Positions 22,801 to 37,300 of a stretch of DNA of 64,000 nt are shown here, one piece after another. The stretch spans positions 105,001-169,000 of the forward strand of contig JAMWET010000511.1 of assembly GCA_024036415.1 (NCBI GenBank), written 5' to 3'. This stretch comes from Prochilodus magdalenae (Eukaryota > Chordata > Actinopteri > Characiformes > Prochilodontidae). The notes under the pieces were generated by a model. It was not told where the DNA came from and searched no databases. It saw only the letters and a program-made list of their open reading frames with translations. Position numbers and translations under genes: made by a program. Numbering within the stretch: the stretch's first letter is position 1; every line of letters begins with the position of its first letter.

Positions 22801-25800
22801 AAATATGTCCCTTGGCTTCAAATAATGTAATCTAAAGTTCTGAAGAAACAGATTTTAAATTGGTTATATGCTGTACTAATATGTACAGTGACCCACTTGT
22901 GCATCATGACTAAGTATGATTCATTAAAAAAAAATCCATTGCTTGTAATGGATCTTGCCTCAGATCAACCCCCTCTGTTTAGACATCTTGCATTCGTCGT
23001 TTGGTTTCTTGTCAGTGGACAGGTGGCAGCATAAAGGCTGTAATTTAGTCTTGTGAGTGAACAGGTTCAGTTAAAATGAGTTTCTAAATTTCAGCTATTT
23101 ATATATATATATAAATTTTCAGACTGACCAAACCAGTCTCTGCTTACTCTGTTCCATCTTCCTGTCTTTCACTCTGCAGGTGCATCTTGGTGTGAACTCG
23201 GATCGGTATAACAAGGTTCCAGGAGACAGCTCTGACGGGCCAGTTAACAAAAACCTGCTTTTCGATTCCAGCTTGGATCATATCTACGTTACCACAAACA
23301 AGACGGTTGGTAAACTGTTTACAGTTACGCTCCTAGATTACATGCACTGTAGCTTGTAAATGTATTAGTGAAAGGAGCAGTTTGTAAGATGATGCAACCT
23401 GTCAATTTCATTCTCTGAACAGTAGCGGGGCAATCTATTTCCAGGCAGCTGTGGTGTCTACCCCAATCGTAAGAAACAACAGCATATGGAGTCTCTCCTC
23501 CCTAATATTAGCATTAACAGCTGTTTACTTACCATTCTAGGAGAAACATTTGCATTAAACTTCATCCCTTTACTTGAAAAGAGCATCTCCAAAGGTCGAA
23601 CGTAACGCCAATATTGTCTCTATGTTGCTTCTGTTTATATCACTTCTTGTGTTTGCTCCGAAATGTGCATTTTATTAGTCAAGTGGGCAACAGTTTTCAT
23701 TATAATGGTCACTTGCTAGGAGCATCAGCCAGTTTTGCATGTACTCTTCCTTTCACTGGCTACCTGTCCTTTTGCAAGCAGAGCCTTCAAAACAATTCAC
23801 AAGAGGTTAGAAAATGCCATCAGGGCAAAAGTGATGCTTCGTCCTTTCATGTTGAACTACTTTGACTCATGCTACTGTGGCTCATCATTACCTCTTTAGG
23901 TGTAAAGTGGTATTACAAGATCGGACAGGCCAGAACCAGATAGATATAGCTGCAGCATGATGCATATTGCTTTGACATATCGCTTTGTAATATTTTCAAC
24001 TAAAAATGCATATTACAAAAATACACTTACATATTGCTCCTTTAAATCTGTTTGCCTTTAGCGAACCATACCTAGTGTTGCTATAATGGAATCATATGCA
24101 AATGATTTAAATAGTATATAAAGAGTTTTGTTGTAAAATGCATTATAATGCAGTCACAGTTGGGTTTTAGTCTGAACTATTACGAACCCCACATTCGGTG
24201 GTGTTAATAACTTTCCATGTTAACACATTTGTATCACATTAACTTTGACAGTTGTAGAGCAAATAGAATATACTCATTACATATTGAATAAGCTTTCACT
24301 GCTTCATGCACATGTAAGCCATTAAGTCCCACAGTTGTTATACAGTACACATTGTGCAACTTCTAGTCTATTTAGTTAAGTGTCTAAATGTACTTTTTTA
24401 ACCCACTGGCCGTCTCCTTCCTCTCTAGATCACAAAAGTTCCTGTTCAAGCATGCACACAGAAGAAAGACTGTTTGTCATGTATGGGTCAGCGGGATCCT
24501 TACTGCGGCTGGTGTGTTCTGGAGGGCCGGTGAGTGACCCAGTAATCCTCAGGACCCACTTACTCCAGAATTCAGTTTTCCAAATCCCTATTGGGAAATA
24601 AGTCTCCAGCTGCTTGATGTTCATGTTTTTCATTTAGTTATTGTTTAATAACCCTTAAGGCTGTTATATGCTGAACTGAATGCAAAAAAGTGATATGGGT
24701 GGATGCTAGTTCTTCACCTAAACAAACCAGAAAAGACGACATGATTTCTGAGAGACTTTGCGCTGCATCAAAGAGGGGCGGGTGGGGTGGGGTGTTGATA
24801 TAATTTCTCATGAAATAGGCACTGTCCTTTTCAGTCACATCTCGGATCTTTTGTAGCTCAGTTTGAGCTAATTTTGGAGATTCAGAATAAGCAGACAGTG
24901 AAAATGGACATTTAGGAAAAGAGTCCGTATTCAGTCCATATGGAGTGCTCTCATATAGACTATGACTGTTTGAGTTGCTTACTGTCAAATAAATGAAAGG
25001 GCTAAATCGCATTAGTTATGTAGCTGTCTTTAGGATGTAATAAGCCTGGTACTCAGACCTGGTCAATGTCATGCAAGTCAACAAATTAGAAATATAGCTT
25101 TCTATTGCTGGGAATAGTTAGGTGTTTTCTCAAAGCAGTGGACTCCCCTGAAACTAAAGGATATTGCAGTTCATGTAGTTAGTTAGTTAGAATGTGATTG
25201 GTATGCAGCAATGACAGTGACATTTCAAATATTTTGTTATTTACAGTTTGAAATAATTTTATCAGGTTAAATACCTCAATTTATTGGTAGATCATTTAGA
25301 ATCTAAGCATATTTCCTGCAATGTAGTTAGAATTCTATGTGCTAATATTTGCTATTTATAAGTTAAAGATTCCTAAATAGCATTATCAGTCTTAGCATGA
25401 TAAATATTAGGTATATAGACCAGATTAAAAGTGATTTCACCTGCCCCATTTTTAATTTACTTATGTGATGGTCTGCGGGTTTTGTGCAGATGACCACATT
25501 ACAGCAATGGTATCATTTACGACAACACGTTTTCTCCCATGTCCTGTTTTTCTTAAGTAAATTGCTTTATGTCGCTGTGTTTGAACTACTGAACACTGAC
25601 AGCAAGTTGGATAGCTCAAGGAATGCAAGTTAGCTGTTGAGTTTAATGATGTGTATTTAATAGTCAGTTCAGGTACAGTGGTAAAGCTGCCCAGAGGCTC
25701 ATTGATTAATTCTCCTCCTGCCTGACTCACAGCTGCACAAGAAAGAAGGAGTGCATACGAGGAGAGGAGAAGAACGCCTGGTTGTGGAGCCCTGACCAGA

Positions 25801-28800
25801 AGTGTGTAACCATCCAAGCCTTCGATCCTCCCAAGATGAGCTGCAAGAAGACCCAGCAGGTCATCTCCACTTGACATCTTTTTTCTAGCTGCATCTGGCT
25901 TACAAATATTATATGCCGCAATTATCTGTGCCTATACACAAACCTAGATTTCTATTAACCTTACTGTGCTAACACAGATCTAGTTTTATATTCTGTTTAG
26001 TACATGACTTTGTTGGATGCCAGCCAAGGTGTAGATGTGTTAATAGGCTAAATATACAAACCCTAAAATACACTAGCCTTCAGTACATGACAGAGTATCC
26101 TAGTATTATTTATGGGTTATACTTATCAGTCCAGTGATTTAATGCTTTCACTTCACACACATTATTCTCTGAGGCCAGCTACTGATGAAGTACCAATATT
26201 TAGTGGTCTGTTTAATACTGAACAGATACTTCTGATGTGAGTAAAATGTCAGAATTCTACAGTGAGAACAACATTTGTCCACTTTTGAGGATTTACATGG
26301 CTTTGTGTCCCAGTTTATGGTCATCACAAGTTGACAGTCATCATTAATGGCTTTCCAATACGGGAATCTTCTAATGATCTAGGTTGTCCCACTCGCTTTT
26401 ATTGGCCAGTATGGCCAGCACAAGATAGTCTTGTGTGTTAATACTTCATGCAGACAAAATTAGATGCTGCGCAAAATCAACCAGCAACTAAATGGGTACA
26501 GGAAAAACTCCAAACGGGGCGTTTACTTTTATTGGAAGATATACACCCTGTGGAGAAACAATATAACGTATGTTAGATTTTTCACAGGTTTCCTACAGGT
26601 TTTTCATCACCCATCCATATCTCTATTAGGGCTAAGTTGTCAGGTAACTGCTAAATTTAAACCAAAAAAAATAAAATGCATATATTTATTTATTTATGTA
26701 TTTATTAAACTAACAAACACAATTAGTGGGAGGAACTGTGGGATTTTCTGCCACGGGCTGCGATATTTCATTTTTACTGTTTTATTTGAGTTTTATTTAA
26801 CCCATGTAGAGCAAACAGTTAGGAAAGCACAGGTTAACTAAAATTGTTGGAGTATTGCTTGAATTATGACCATAACAAATTATAATAATGAGATTATTAT
26901 TTGAGTTTTTGGCTTTTAAAAATCGGTATCGGTCATAAAATGTTAATATTGATCAGCCATTATTTTTCACCACTATCTAGTGAGCAGTGCTTTAGTGTAT
27001 CCACCCCTGTAAATGGCACAATCACATATAAAACCCTGACAAAGCCACCACTTTCTGGAGGTTTCCCTGCCCTTTGACCTCAATAGATGATCTGCTTCTC
27101 TGGAGAAACTCTGTTTTCATTTCTAAGTGTTGGTATTCCACTGAACGTAATAAGGCTAGAGCTCCCAGTACCCTTGAATTAACTTCATGGGTCAGCTCTA
27201 ATGAATGAGCTTCACTTATTCACACTTCAGTGCAGAATATCAATTTTCTTGCCGTCTCTCCTCCATGGCTTTTTCCCCTCCAGGGCTGATTTAATTTCAT
27301 TTGACATCCCATGAACAGTCTGGGATTTCTGTTGTGTTTGCAAAGCTATCACTGTTATGCCGCTAAAATTGTCCTTGTGTCTGTATGCAGGTTGTCATTG
27401 TAGCTCTCGATGTTTACCCCTTTTGTCTTGGTTTAACTTCTCTCTCAGGTGACCATCAATGTTGATGCTATGCCCAGCATTGGGAAAGATGATAAACTGG
27501 TGTGTTTATTTAATGGTACCCATAACGATGCCACAATGAATGAGAGTAAGGTCACCTGCCATCTTCCAGATCCATCAAGCATCCCACCAACACCTGAAAC
27601 ACAAGGTAGGCTCATGTCAAACTTCTACTGACTCCTCTGTCGTTGACCTCTTGAAAACCCCTGGCTTACTATTGCATAGCATACAAACAGTGCCAACATC
27701 AGCTACAGCAAAACTAGGAGCAAGTCTACTGGACACAAAATGAGCTCAGTTGTGTTCTGCCAAGTCAGCTTCTCACAAATACTGGGACATCTCTCTGTCA
27801 AATTTTATAAAAAGTGCAGTAGCACAGAAGAACACAATTTACAGTGACATGTATGAATCCATTTTTCCTCTTTCTTACTGGTCCTTCTACAGTTAACCAG
27901 ATATTGATTCATCATCTCCCATGAAAACTGACATGTCTAGTTACTCTTTGGTCATTAGAGGCTGCTTAGAGCAACCTTAGTTTGGGAATGCATGACGTGC
28001 ATGTAGGTAAAATGATGCTTATCTTTACATAGAATAATTGTGTGCACTGTGCTGCCTTATTTTATGGTATTTATCAAGCTTACTGTTACAGCTCTGTCAC
28101 GAAAACCTAACTATGTAATTGATCTTAATGTTGTCTCATGTCATTAATTACACATTATACTAAATCAAGGTAAAGCGGTAACTGGGATGGCTTACCTCAA
28201 AGCAAACATCTAAATTATGACTAATAGTTTTGGCAATGACATATGGGTGTGGTTTTCCACTCAATTAAATTTAGCCACAGAAACATGCATAAAATGATTC
28301 TAATATGATGACAGGACTCAACGGCCAAAAGGTTCATGTTAGACAACTAGCTTGATGAAAAGAGCTGTAGATGGTTCCTTAATAACTGAGAAAGCTGTAT
28401 AGCTTCAAAAATAAAGCTGTAATAAAATGAATATCTCAGATGCAGGTGGCACTTTATTTTGTTAGCCCACCGTCACAGCTTTATAGATGCTCAGCAAACA
28501 TTTAACCACACATCTTCTCAATGCAGCCCACCTTAGACGTTGAGTATAACTGATTGTATTAAGTCTAACCCTAAACTAACCTGAAACATACTCCTAAATC
28601 TAACACACACCCTCAGGGTTGCTTGTTATAGATTCAAGTGATTTATATAATATTATATTATGTATAGTGGACCATTAAAATAAAGTGTGACCAGTGGGAA
28701 TGCACTATATTATTCATCATTTAATAATATCATAGAAATACTTACTGTTGTGTGGTGTAGTTTGTTTGCACAGTGCAATGTATTTAATGAAACCTGTAAC

Positions 28801-31800
28801 GCAGTATGCTATAATAATTCATAATGGTTATAGACAGCCTAACGTGTATAATGTTGGCTCTTTCTTTGTTTCTGCAGACTATGTAGCAGTCCCCATCAAG
28901 ATCATGGTGAATGACACCATTGAGGTGGTGGCCAGTGAGTACAAGTTCTACAACTGTGCTGCCGTCGTGAGGAAAACAGCAAACACACCGTGAGTGCTAA
29001 CTGTACAGGATGTTAAACCCAGATCTACTGACTCCAGTGTAATGTATTTGAAACCCGGCCTACTGCGGTAAATAATGGGCAGCAGTGAATGAATGATCCA
29101 AAACCCTGCTTCCCCACTGCGCATCCTTACCTACCAACTGTAATATGTTTCTGTGTAGGTGCATAGACTGTGTGACCAGTGAGTGGGGCTGCCAGTGGAA
29201 CACGCTGGAACACACCTGCAGCGATCTGGACGCTGTGGGCAACGTTTTCATCAAGCACTTGGAGGTGAAGTTGTGAGATAATATTAATGCTGAAATCGTC
29301 ATCATGTTCTTTTACACAAAAAACATTTTGTTATTCTTCAGTCACCCTGTCTAATCCGCATTTCACACGGGGAGCAACCGCCTCTTGGTCAATTTTCAGT
29401 GTGAAAATGGGGAATTGTGCCAGCAATTACACTACGCTGCCTCCTCACTGTATCAGCTTCAAAAACAAAGAAATATAAGAACAAATCATGAAAATAAGTT
29501 TACTGCTTTACCTGTCCACCTGTTTTTATAAGTGATTAGGGAATGTGCGATTTGTATTTGGTCTATGATGGCATTGAGATTTTGGTTCTCTGATTCTTGC
29601 AGCCTGAGAAGTGTCCCCAGTTTGAGAATCCAACACCGCAGCTTATTCCTGTGGGCTTCAAAATCCCCATCAGCTTTGAAGGCAAAAACCTGGAGAACAT
29701 GGTAATGAAGCTCCATCACTTCACCCTCTCCGCGTGCTTACTGTGTTGTATTTGCTGTGGTGTAATTTCATATCGTGAGTGTGAGTTAGTATGTGAGTAA
29801 TGTACAGCTGCTTAATATGCGGATGAAGTGCTGAGGCTAATTGGGCTTTCAGGAGCGCTTTGTTTTTAAATTAATTAGGTTTTTAACGGTCTAATCCCTG
29901 AGAAGCCTTCTCAGCAGATCTGTTTTCCTTTCAGTGAAATCCTTTAAACACTTTTCTCCTTTTCCATGCCTCTCAGGGAAAGACCTTCCAGATTGGCACT
30001 GAGCTCATGAAGCAGGTCAGCGAAGTGAACCAGAAGGATGCAAAGTTCAGTTTTGAGGGCTATGAGGTCAGTGTCCTAAACTTTCCTTTGTCCACATTGT
30101 TTGTCCTCTCCAAAAGGCTGGCCATTAACATGCTGCTTTTTTCTTTTCTTTTCTTTTCTTTTCTTTTTTGTTCTTTTTTGTTCTTTTTTGTTCTTTTCTG
30201 TTCTTTCCTTTTCTACAACTTCCTTTCTACTTCTTCTACATGCTATGAGTCGTCACCAACATACTTTATTTTTCTTTGATTCTTTTTTCTCTCTGTCTCT
30301 CTCTGTCTCTAGCTCTCGCTCGCTCTCTCGCTCTCTCGCTCTTTTTTCATTTCTGACTGTCGTTATTACTGTGGAGATTGTTTGGAGATTGAATAATGAA
30401 ATAAAGTGACCTGGAGCTGTTGGAGAGGCTGCCACACTTTTCATATTCTTATTCTCATATTAATCTGATGAAGGAGAGAAACATTACCTGTCCATTCATT
30501 CCTCGTTCCTGCCCCCTTTTACCAAGGACTCCCTGTGAAAGGGAAGGTCGTATTCACTGCCCGTAATTTATTGCCCCTTTCCATGTTTATAAATATGAAG
30601 ATCAAGGCCAAAAAAGAGTAATAAAGAAAGGAAACAGGCCGCATGTGTTTAACCGCATCTCATAGCCTCAATTTCAAGGAAACGTCACCTGGACACATCA
30701 GTGAAATGGAATCCACTGTCATTTTAAATAGAATACTACTATAGTGAATAGCTGCAAACATGACCTGGTTAGGATTTACTGCTGTGAGGAAAGTCGTTTT
30801 TAACAAATGCTGAATACAGTCAGACTTTTAACACACCATGTTGTGAAAACGCATGTGTCTCTGAGACATAAAGCTTCTTACCCTTTTTTTGGTTTCTCTC
30901 TGCCTAGTTTGCATACAACAAAAAGCCAGAGGTGAATGTGTCATTCTATGTGAAGGATAAAGAGACAGGGAAGAAGATTGACAGCACGCTGCAGGGTAAG
31001 TAGAGTCTGAGTACATACAAGCCAAAAGAAGAGTTAAGCACTATTAACCACCTTAAGGAAGGTCTTGGGACATGCAGTTACAGACAAATTAAGACGAATC
31101 TTAATTAAGTTTCATTATTCATTATATTACTCAGAGATGGCTCGTCATTCATCTTCTGTGTCCTGAGAGCAGACTGTACAGTTTATCCCAGTATATCCAC
31201 AAAATCGAAGGAACGTTAGAATTGGGAGAATAGTTTGTAGTGTTTCATAAAAAGGTATTTATTCATCATCCACACATCTGACCTTTTGGGTTATAAGGTG
31301 CTGGAGCCTATCCCAGTCCTCCCTGAGCAGAGGGCAGGAGGCGCCTTGGACAGATTACCAGTCCATGACAGGGCAGACATACAGACGTATACACATTCAC
31401 ACATTCGCTCACATCCAGGGGCAGTTTAGTATCTCCACCTCGCCTGACTGTATGCCTTTTCTACCATGGGAGGAAATCAGAGCAGACACAGAGAACATAC
31501 AGCATTCACAGAAGAAGCTCCACTGCTGGGGAATGGAACCCAGTGCTGCAGTGGGGTATTATAGTATAAACGCTTTGCTTTACGCTAGCATTGCATTTTG
31601 AAGAGTAAAGACCCTCTATAATCTAATCGTCTTTCTCTCTCCCTCTCCCTCTCTCTCTCCCTCTCTCTCTCTCTCTCTCAATCAGTTGTGCTGTATAGTT
31701 GTTCAGTGGGTCGTGAGGACTGCAGTCTGTGTAAGAATGCAGATGAGAAGTATGAGTGTGTGTGGTGTGAGACCACTGGATCCTGCGTCTACAACAAACT

Positions 31801-31918
31801 TTGTCAAAAAGAGGCTACACAGTGCCCTGCACCCAGCATCACAGACGTAAGACACACACACACACACACTTTCACATCTTACACACACAGACACCCAAAC
31901 ACACACCCACACCTCAAC

Positions 31919-31951
<33 letters not shown>

Positions 31952-34218
31952 GTGTTTGTTAAAAAGAGGCTACACAGTGCCCTGCACCCAGCATCACAGA
32001 CGTAAGACACACACACTTTTACATCTTACACACACAGACACCCAAACACACACCCACACCTCAACCTCTCTCTCTCTCTCTCTGTCACACACACACACAC
32101 ACACACGTGTTTTGCCTAATGTGGTTCACTAAATATCCCGCAACTTCAGAATTGTTGTCCTCCTATCATGAGGACATTCAATCCGCCCCATAAACCTCAT
32201 TTGAATATGTGTTAGGTTCACTTCAATTTAATTCAGAATGAGTTTTGGAATTTTTGGGAGTTCTTTTTTCCATCTTTTTCAGCAAGGATAAGATTTGTCC
32301 CCTTTTTTCCCCCGAAGTCGTCTGTAGGCTCTTTCAGTAGTCCTAAAAAGTACAGCAAGAACTCCATACAGTAACATATTAGAACATTCAGATGAACTAA
32401 TATCAGCTTGTTCTGCTCTCCCTCCAGATTGTGCCTCGGTACGGGCCATTAAATGGCCATATAATGGTCACAATAAAAGGCTCCAACCTGGGCATTAGGA
32501 AGGAGGACATCACAAGAATCAAGGTGGCAGGGATACCATGTAAACACCAGCTAGACCGATATTCTGTCTCAACCAGGTACTACATTCACAAACACTTCTG
32601 CCTTAATTATGTCTTAATATTCCCTTTCATTTGCATATTTACACTGTGACATAAAACAAATTAGAGTAAAACAAACATTTAAAGGTCAATTTAGTTATTA
32701 ATTAAACAGTAAACTAATTACATAATTACCTTTTTATTGATTGACTATTGCACATGATGGAACAGGACAGGTGTGTAAGGAACTCTGCTAAGCTGTAAAA
32801 CTTGCATCTCAACTAGGCCTCAACTGATACGTTTCTGTTGTTTAAATGGCCAGTGCTGATTATTAAGAAGCATGGATACCAAAAACAATGTGTAACTAAT
32901 CATTTTATAGCGTTCTAAAGTTATCTTTAAGACAATAAGCAAAGGTAATAAAAAAATACATGTTCAATTAGTCCCATCCTGCAAATGACCTGTTTCATTG
33001 TGCATCAGAGTAGCCATTTCATTCTGTATGGGTCTCACTGCTGACTTAAAACAAGTGTTTCTTTGTGTTCTTTGTCAGTGTTGTGTGCGAGATCGACGCA
33101 TGGCATAGTCCTCCTGGGGATGCGGCGATCCCAAGCAAAAGGGGTGTAGTGGTTGTGGAAGTAAAAGGGGAAAGTGAAGGAAGATCAACAGTTTTCTTTG
33201 AGTACCGGGTAACCCTCTATATAAGTTTCATCATAGTTACTGAATAATTATTAAAACCACGTAAGGCTTGATATTAATACCTGAAGAGTTCATTTTCAGG
33301 GTTAGTATCTCATTAGATTCAGAAGGTGCTTAAGAAAGTGCTTTTCCATGAATTTCCTAAGAGCTAATTAAATATTAGTCATAGTCATAAAATAATGCCG
33401 TTAAAAAGAAGGAAATTGTGATGTTTCTTTAGTCGATGAGAGAGAAGTCAGAGTTGTTCTGATGTTTCCTGCAGGACCCGGTTCCAGAGGCAGTTGAACC
33501 TACCAAAGGGCCTGCCGACGGAGGCACAGTCATCACCATCTCTGGACGTGACCTGGACACAGCTACTAAAGAGGACATCAGCATCACTGTGGGAGGAGTG
33601 CCTTGTGAAGTGTGAGTGATGGACACTGAACAACAGCTCACAGGATAGTCATTTTCACAGTAAACCACAGGACTTAATTTTAGGAAGGAAATGCAATGGG
33701 ATAACAAAACCTTGTGAGAAAGAACAGAAATCATCCCCTTATACATCTATCATCCCCTTCTTTTCTTTCCCTTTACCATTAATGTCATGTCATTATGTGA
33801 GATCACCCATAAAGTCCAAGATTGGAAAAAGCTAAACAAAGTCATTGTAAGGTTTTCACAGGCTGTTTGTTTTCACAGGCTGTTTGTTTTCACAACGGGT
33901 TCAGCTGATAACCCCAAATGCATTAGAATATAATGATGTTGCAAAACAACAAGTAAACAGTAAAGTAGAGAACACAGCACCAACACCAATAAACATTCAG
34001 GATGGAGAAGAACCATACCATGCACACAATAAAAGGACAAAAGCTGAAATAGTGTGAGGTGGGGACAAAAAAGGACTGAGGAAAGAGTAAAAGAATGAGG
34101 TTAAGCAGAAGATTCACTGAACAGAGAGTAAACAGAAGAATAAAAATATAAGCACACTATCTTTAGTTTTCTATCAGTTTCTGTGTCTGCATATGTATTT
34201 TTACCCTTTGTCTTGTCT

Positions 34219-34310
<92 letters not shown>

Positions 34311-37300
34311 CCTCTCCCTCTCCCTCTCCCTCTCTCTCTCTCTCAGGGTTGACTTTGGTCCCAACATCTCATGTAAAACTGGTTTGTTTAAAGGTCAATT
34401 GGACAAGGTTGAACAAAAGGTTATAATGAAGTATGGTAAAAGCACCAGTAAAGAGGTGCCCAACAGTGTCTTCATCTACGAACCCAACCCGACTGTCAAC
34501 GAATACTCCCCTAAAGCCAGCTTTGTATGGTCAGTTCACTTTCATACCATTCTGCTTCTTCATAATGCATGTCTGTTTATGGTACAGTGTTCACTTGGGG
34601 GACATTTAAAGCGATATTAATATTACTGACATTTAATAATGACATATTTCGACAATTAATGGTAAACCTTCTCAAGAAGAACTGGTACTACTCAGTAGTG
34701 ACCTCTCAAATAATAGCCTTGATGTCAAAAGGAATGCTGGATAAGCAAGTGTCTGCAAACTTTTGAACATGGTGTATGGGAGCAGCAGAGCTGGATTGTT
34801 GGGTAGAAGATGATTCATGGGGAAGCTGTGAGATGAGTGCTCCTGGGTGATATCACAGTCCCAAAGTTTAATCCCAGGTGTTGGATAGCCGAGTATGGAA
34901 AATACAAAGCTGTATGAAGTCTTTGAGAAAGCTTGAAGTGAGTATGTTTCTAAAGGTCAGGCAGGTGGTACTGCTTAGAGCTGGACTGCATGCAGAGAAT
35001 TGCAGTGTTTTCCTCAACGTTCCCCCGGAATATAACGGCTGAATGTTCTGGAGGAACATGCTCTTTTAGCTGATGGGTATTGGTCATGGGAAGCGTTTTT
35101 AAGAAAAATATTTTATTGCACATGTAAACTGTGATGGAAGTTTTACTATCCAGTCCATTCAGTCCACATTAGTTTTTAGTTTTTGTGAAATCAACATATT
35201 TATATGTATCTGCGTAAATAGAGTGATTTAGCCCCGTCCATTCACGCCAAGTGTTTTGGCCTGGAATAAGCCACAACACAAAGCAGACAATTTGAACATT
35301 TTTAACTTATTACATGTTGATTTACATACATTAGTCTTAATGGCACAATAACAAAAAAAAAACAGCCCTTTTAATTCTAAATGATGACGGAACGTTTGTT
35401 AAATGGTTTTGGGACATAAGACCAAACAGATCTTTTACATAGAGCTCACATTAGATACTGGAACACGTTTGTGAGTGTTGCTTTCTAACACAAGAGCATT
35501 AGTGTTGTAAGCTACTGATGTTAGTAGATACATTGTTAGTTGTGCTTCACAAACTCTCCTCATCCACAAGTGATTTTATCTTGTTCCCTCACTTTTTTGG
35601 GGGAGCCTTATATACTCTAGCTGAGACTCGGCTTTGAACATGGTGCCATTATGCTCATGTACAGAGGCTCCAGAACATCTAAAACAAAATGTCAAAACAA
35701 TGAGATGGACGGGAAGTTAGGTGTGTTCTGACTGCTCACTGATCCCAAAGCTTTAGACAGTGTCTGTAGTGTTTGTTTTTTATTATTTTTTTATTTCAGA
35801 TTAAAAAAAAAACTTCCAGGGGAAACCACTGTTTTGCAATGCAAATAAATGTAATGCCATTATGCTAGTTTAAGTAAACTTGTTGTGCTGCCTGTCACAG
35901 TTGCTGTTGGGGCTGTCCCTAAGTTAGGATATTATTTAAGAGGTTTATTTGGGATGCTTCTGTTTGCTTTTCTGGACTTTCCTGGATATGATGAAGTTAA
36001 TAAACCAATATGTCCCAAAATTTGTAGACAACTGCTTATATAACTCCAAACAAATATATTAAGGAAAAAGAAGTTTGTCCTCTTTTGGCTGATTCGTTCT
36101 GGAATTACAAAGATCCACGTCCTAAGAAACCCCAGTTCTACTTCTCCACGACAAAGTGTGGCTTTGTACTTGCTGGTGTGCTGGGAATCTTCAGTTCTTT
36201 TGGCAGTTAAAATAATGTAGCTGAACTCTTGCATATCTTAGGTTTGTCTTTTAAAGCTCTAATAGTGTTAAAAAACAGCATAAAATCTGTAATTGTTTTT
36301 CTGACTAGCTGTAGTGCATTCCTTTGTCAGGTGAGGATAAAAGTGTGACTGCGTTTGAGCACACACCCATGTGTGGAAGCTGGTCTGACTGCATTATCCT
36401 GCTTGTGTCTTTTGCAGTGGAGGGCGAAATATCACAGTACGTGGTACAGGATTTGCCCTGATTCAGAAAGCCGTTGTGCGAGTGCTGCCCTCTACTGATG
36501 ACTGCATTCCCTCTACTAATGATTGCTTGTTGAGCAATGTTGAAGTGAGTACCATCCTCACTTTCAGTGAATAGTACAGTAAAAAAAAAGCAGTAGTAGC
36601 AGCCATAGTTTTGGTCATGTTAGTACATTTGTATACATTTTATGTGTCTAGAAGCTCCTAACCTATTGAAATTGAGAACCCAATGCCTTGGTTTAGGCAG
36701 TGGTGCAGCCAGGGATTAATTCGGAATTCAGAATGAGTTTTTTTTAATTATGTTAATTATTCTCCTCTGAATTGTGTATTTAATGGTCGGTTTTAAACGA
36801 AAAGCTAGCTAAACATTCTGTGCTATGCAGGATTGAAATGACAGTTTAATCACATGCTAGAGCACGGTAGAGGGTAAACAAACGCACATGCTTCTTTAAC
36901 ACATGTATAACTATGGGATTAATGTTCCCCACTGTGGTAACCTGCCATGTCTTTTAAAACAGAGCCTCTATATGATGAAGAGACCTCTCTTTCTGTTTCC
37001 AAACTGAGAAACTTAGCTAGTGATGCGTGTATTTGATTCTCTGGATTGGATCAGCCATTAGGCCATATTAAACAATCTTCCAGACATGTCTGAAACACAT
37101 TTGATACCGTTTCTTAGCCGAGATCTGTGTAGTTCCGTAAATATTGTATATTCAACGTAGAGCTGCTTTTTAGCCATCCTATTGCTCAGAAACAACCTCC
37201 TAAAATTTCAAAAATTACATTTTCTTGTAGTAAATAGAAAGCAAACTACAGTCTTTACACATAGAGAGTTTTGTAAAAAAAAAAAATCTGCTGTTCTGCT

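Larger units (their letters stand above)
23306..29158 (+). other. plxnb2: plxnb2 introns 4-8, no further genes
   Basis: Introns 23306-24428, 24530-25732, 25860-27448, 27606-28877 and 28990-29158. These are AT-rich, and I recognise no repeat family or other gene in them. Confidence 0.7.
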
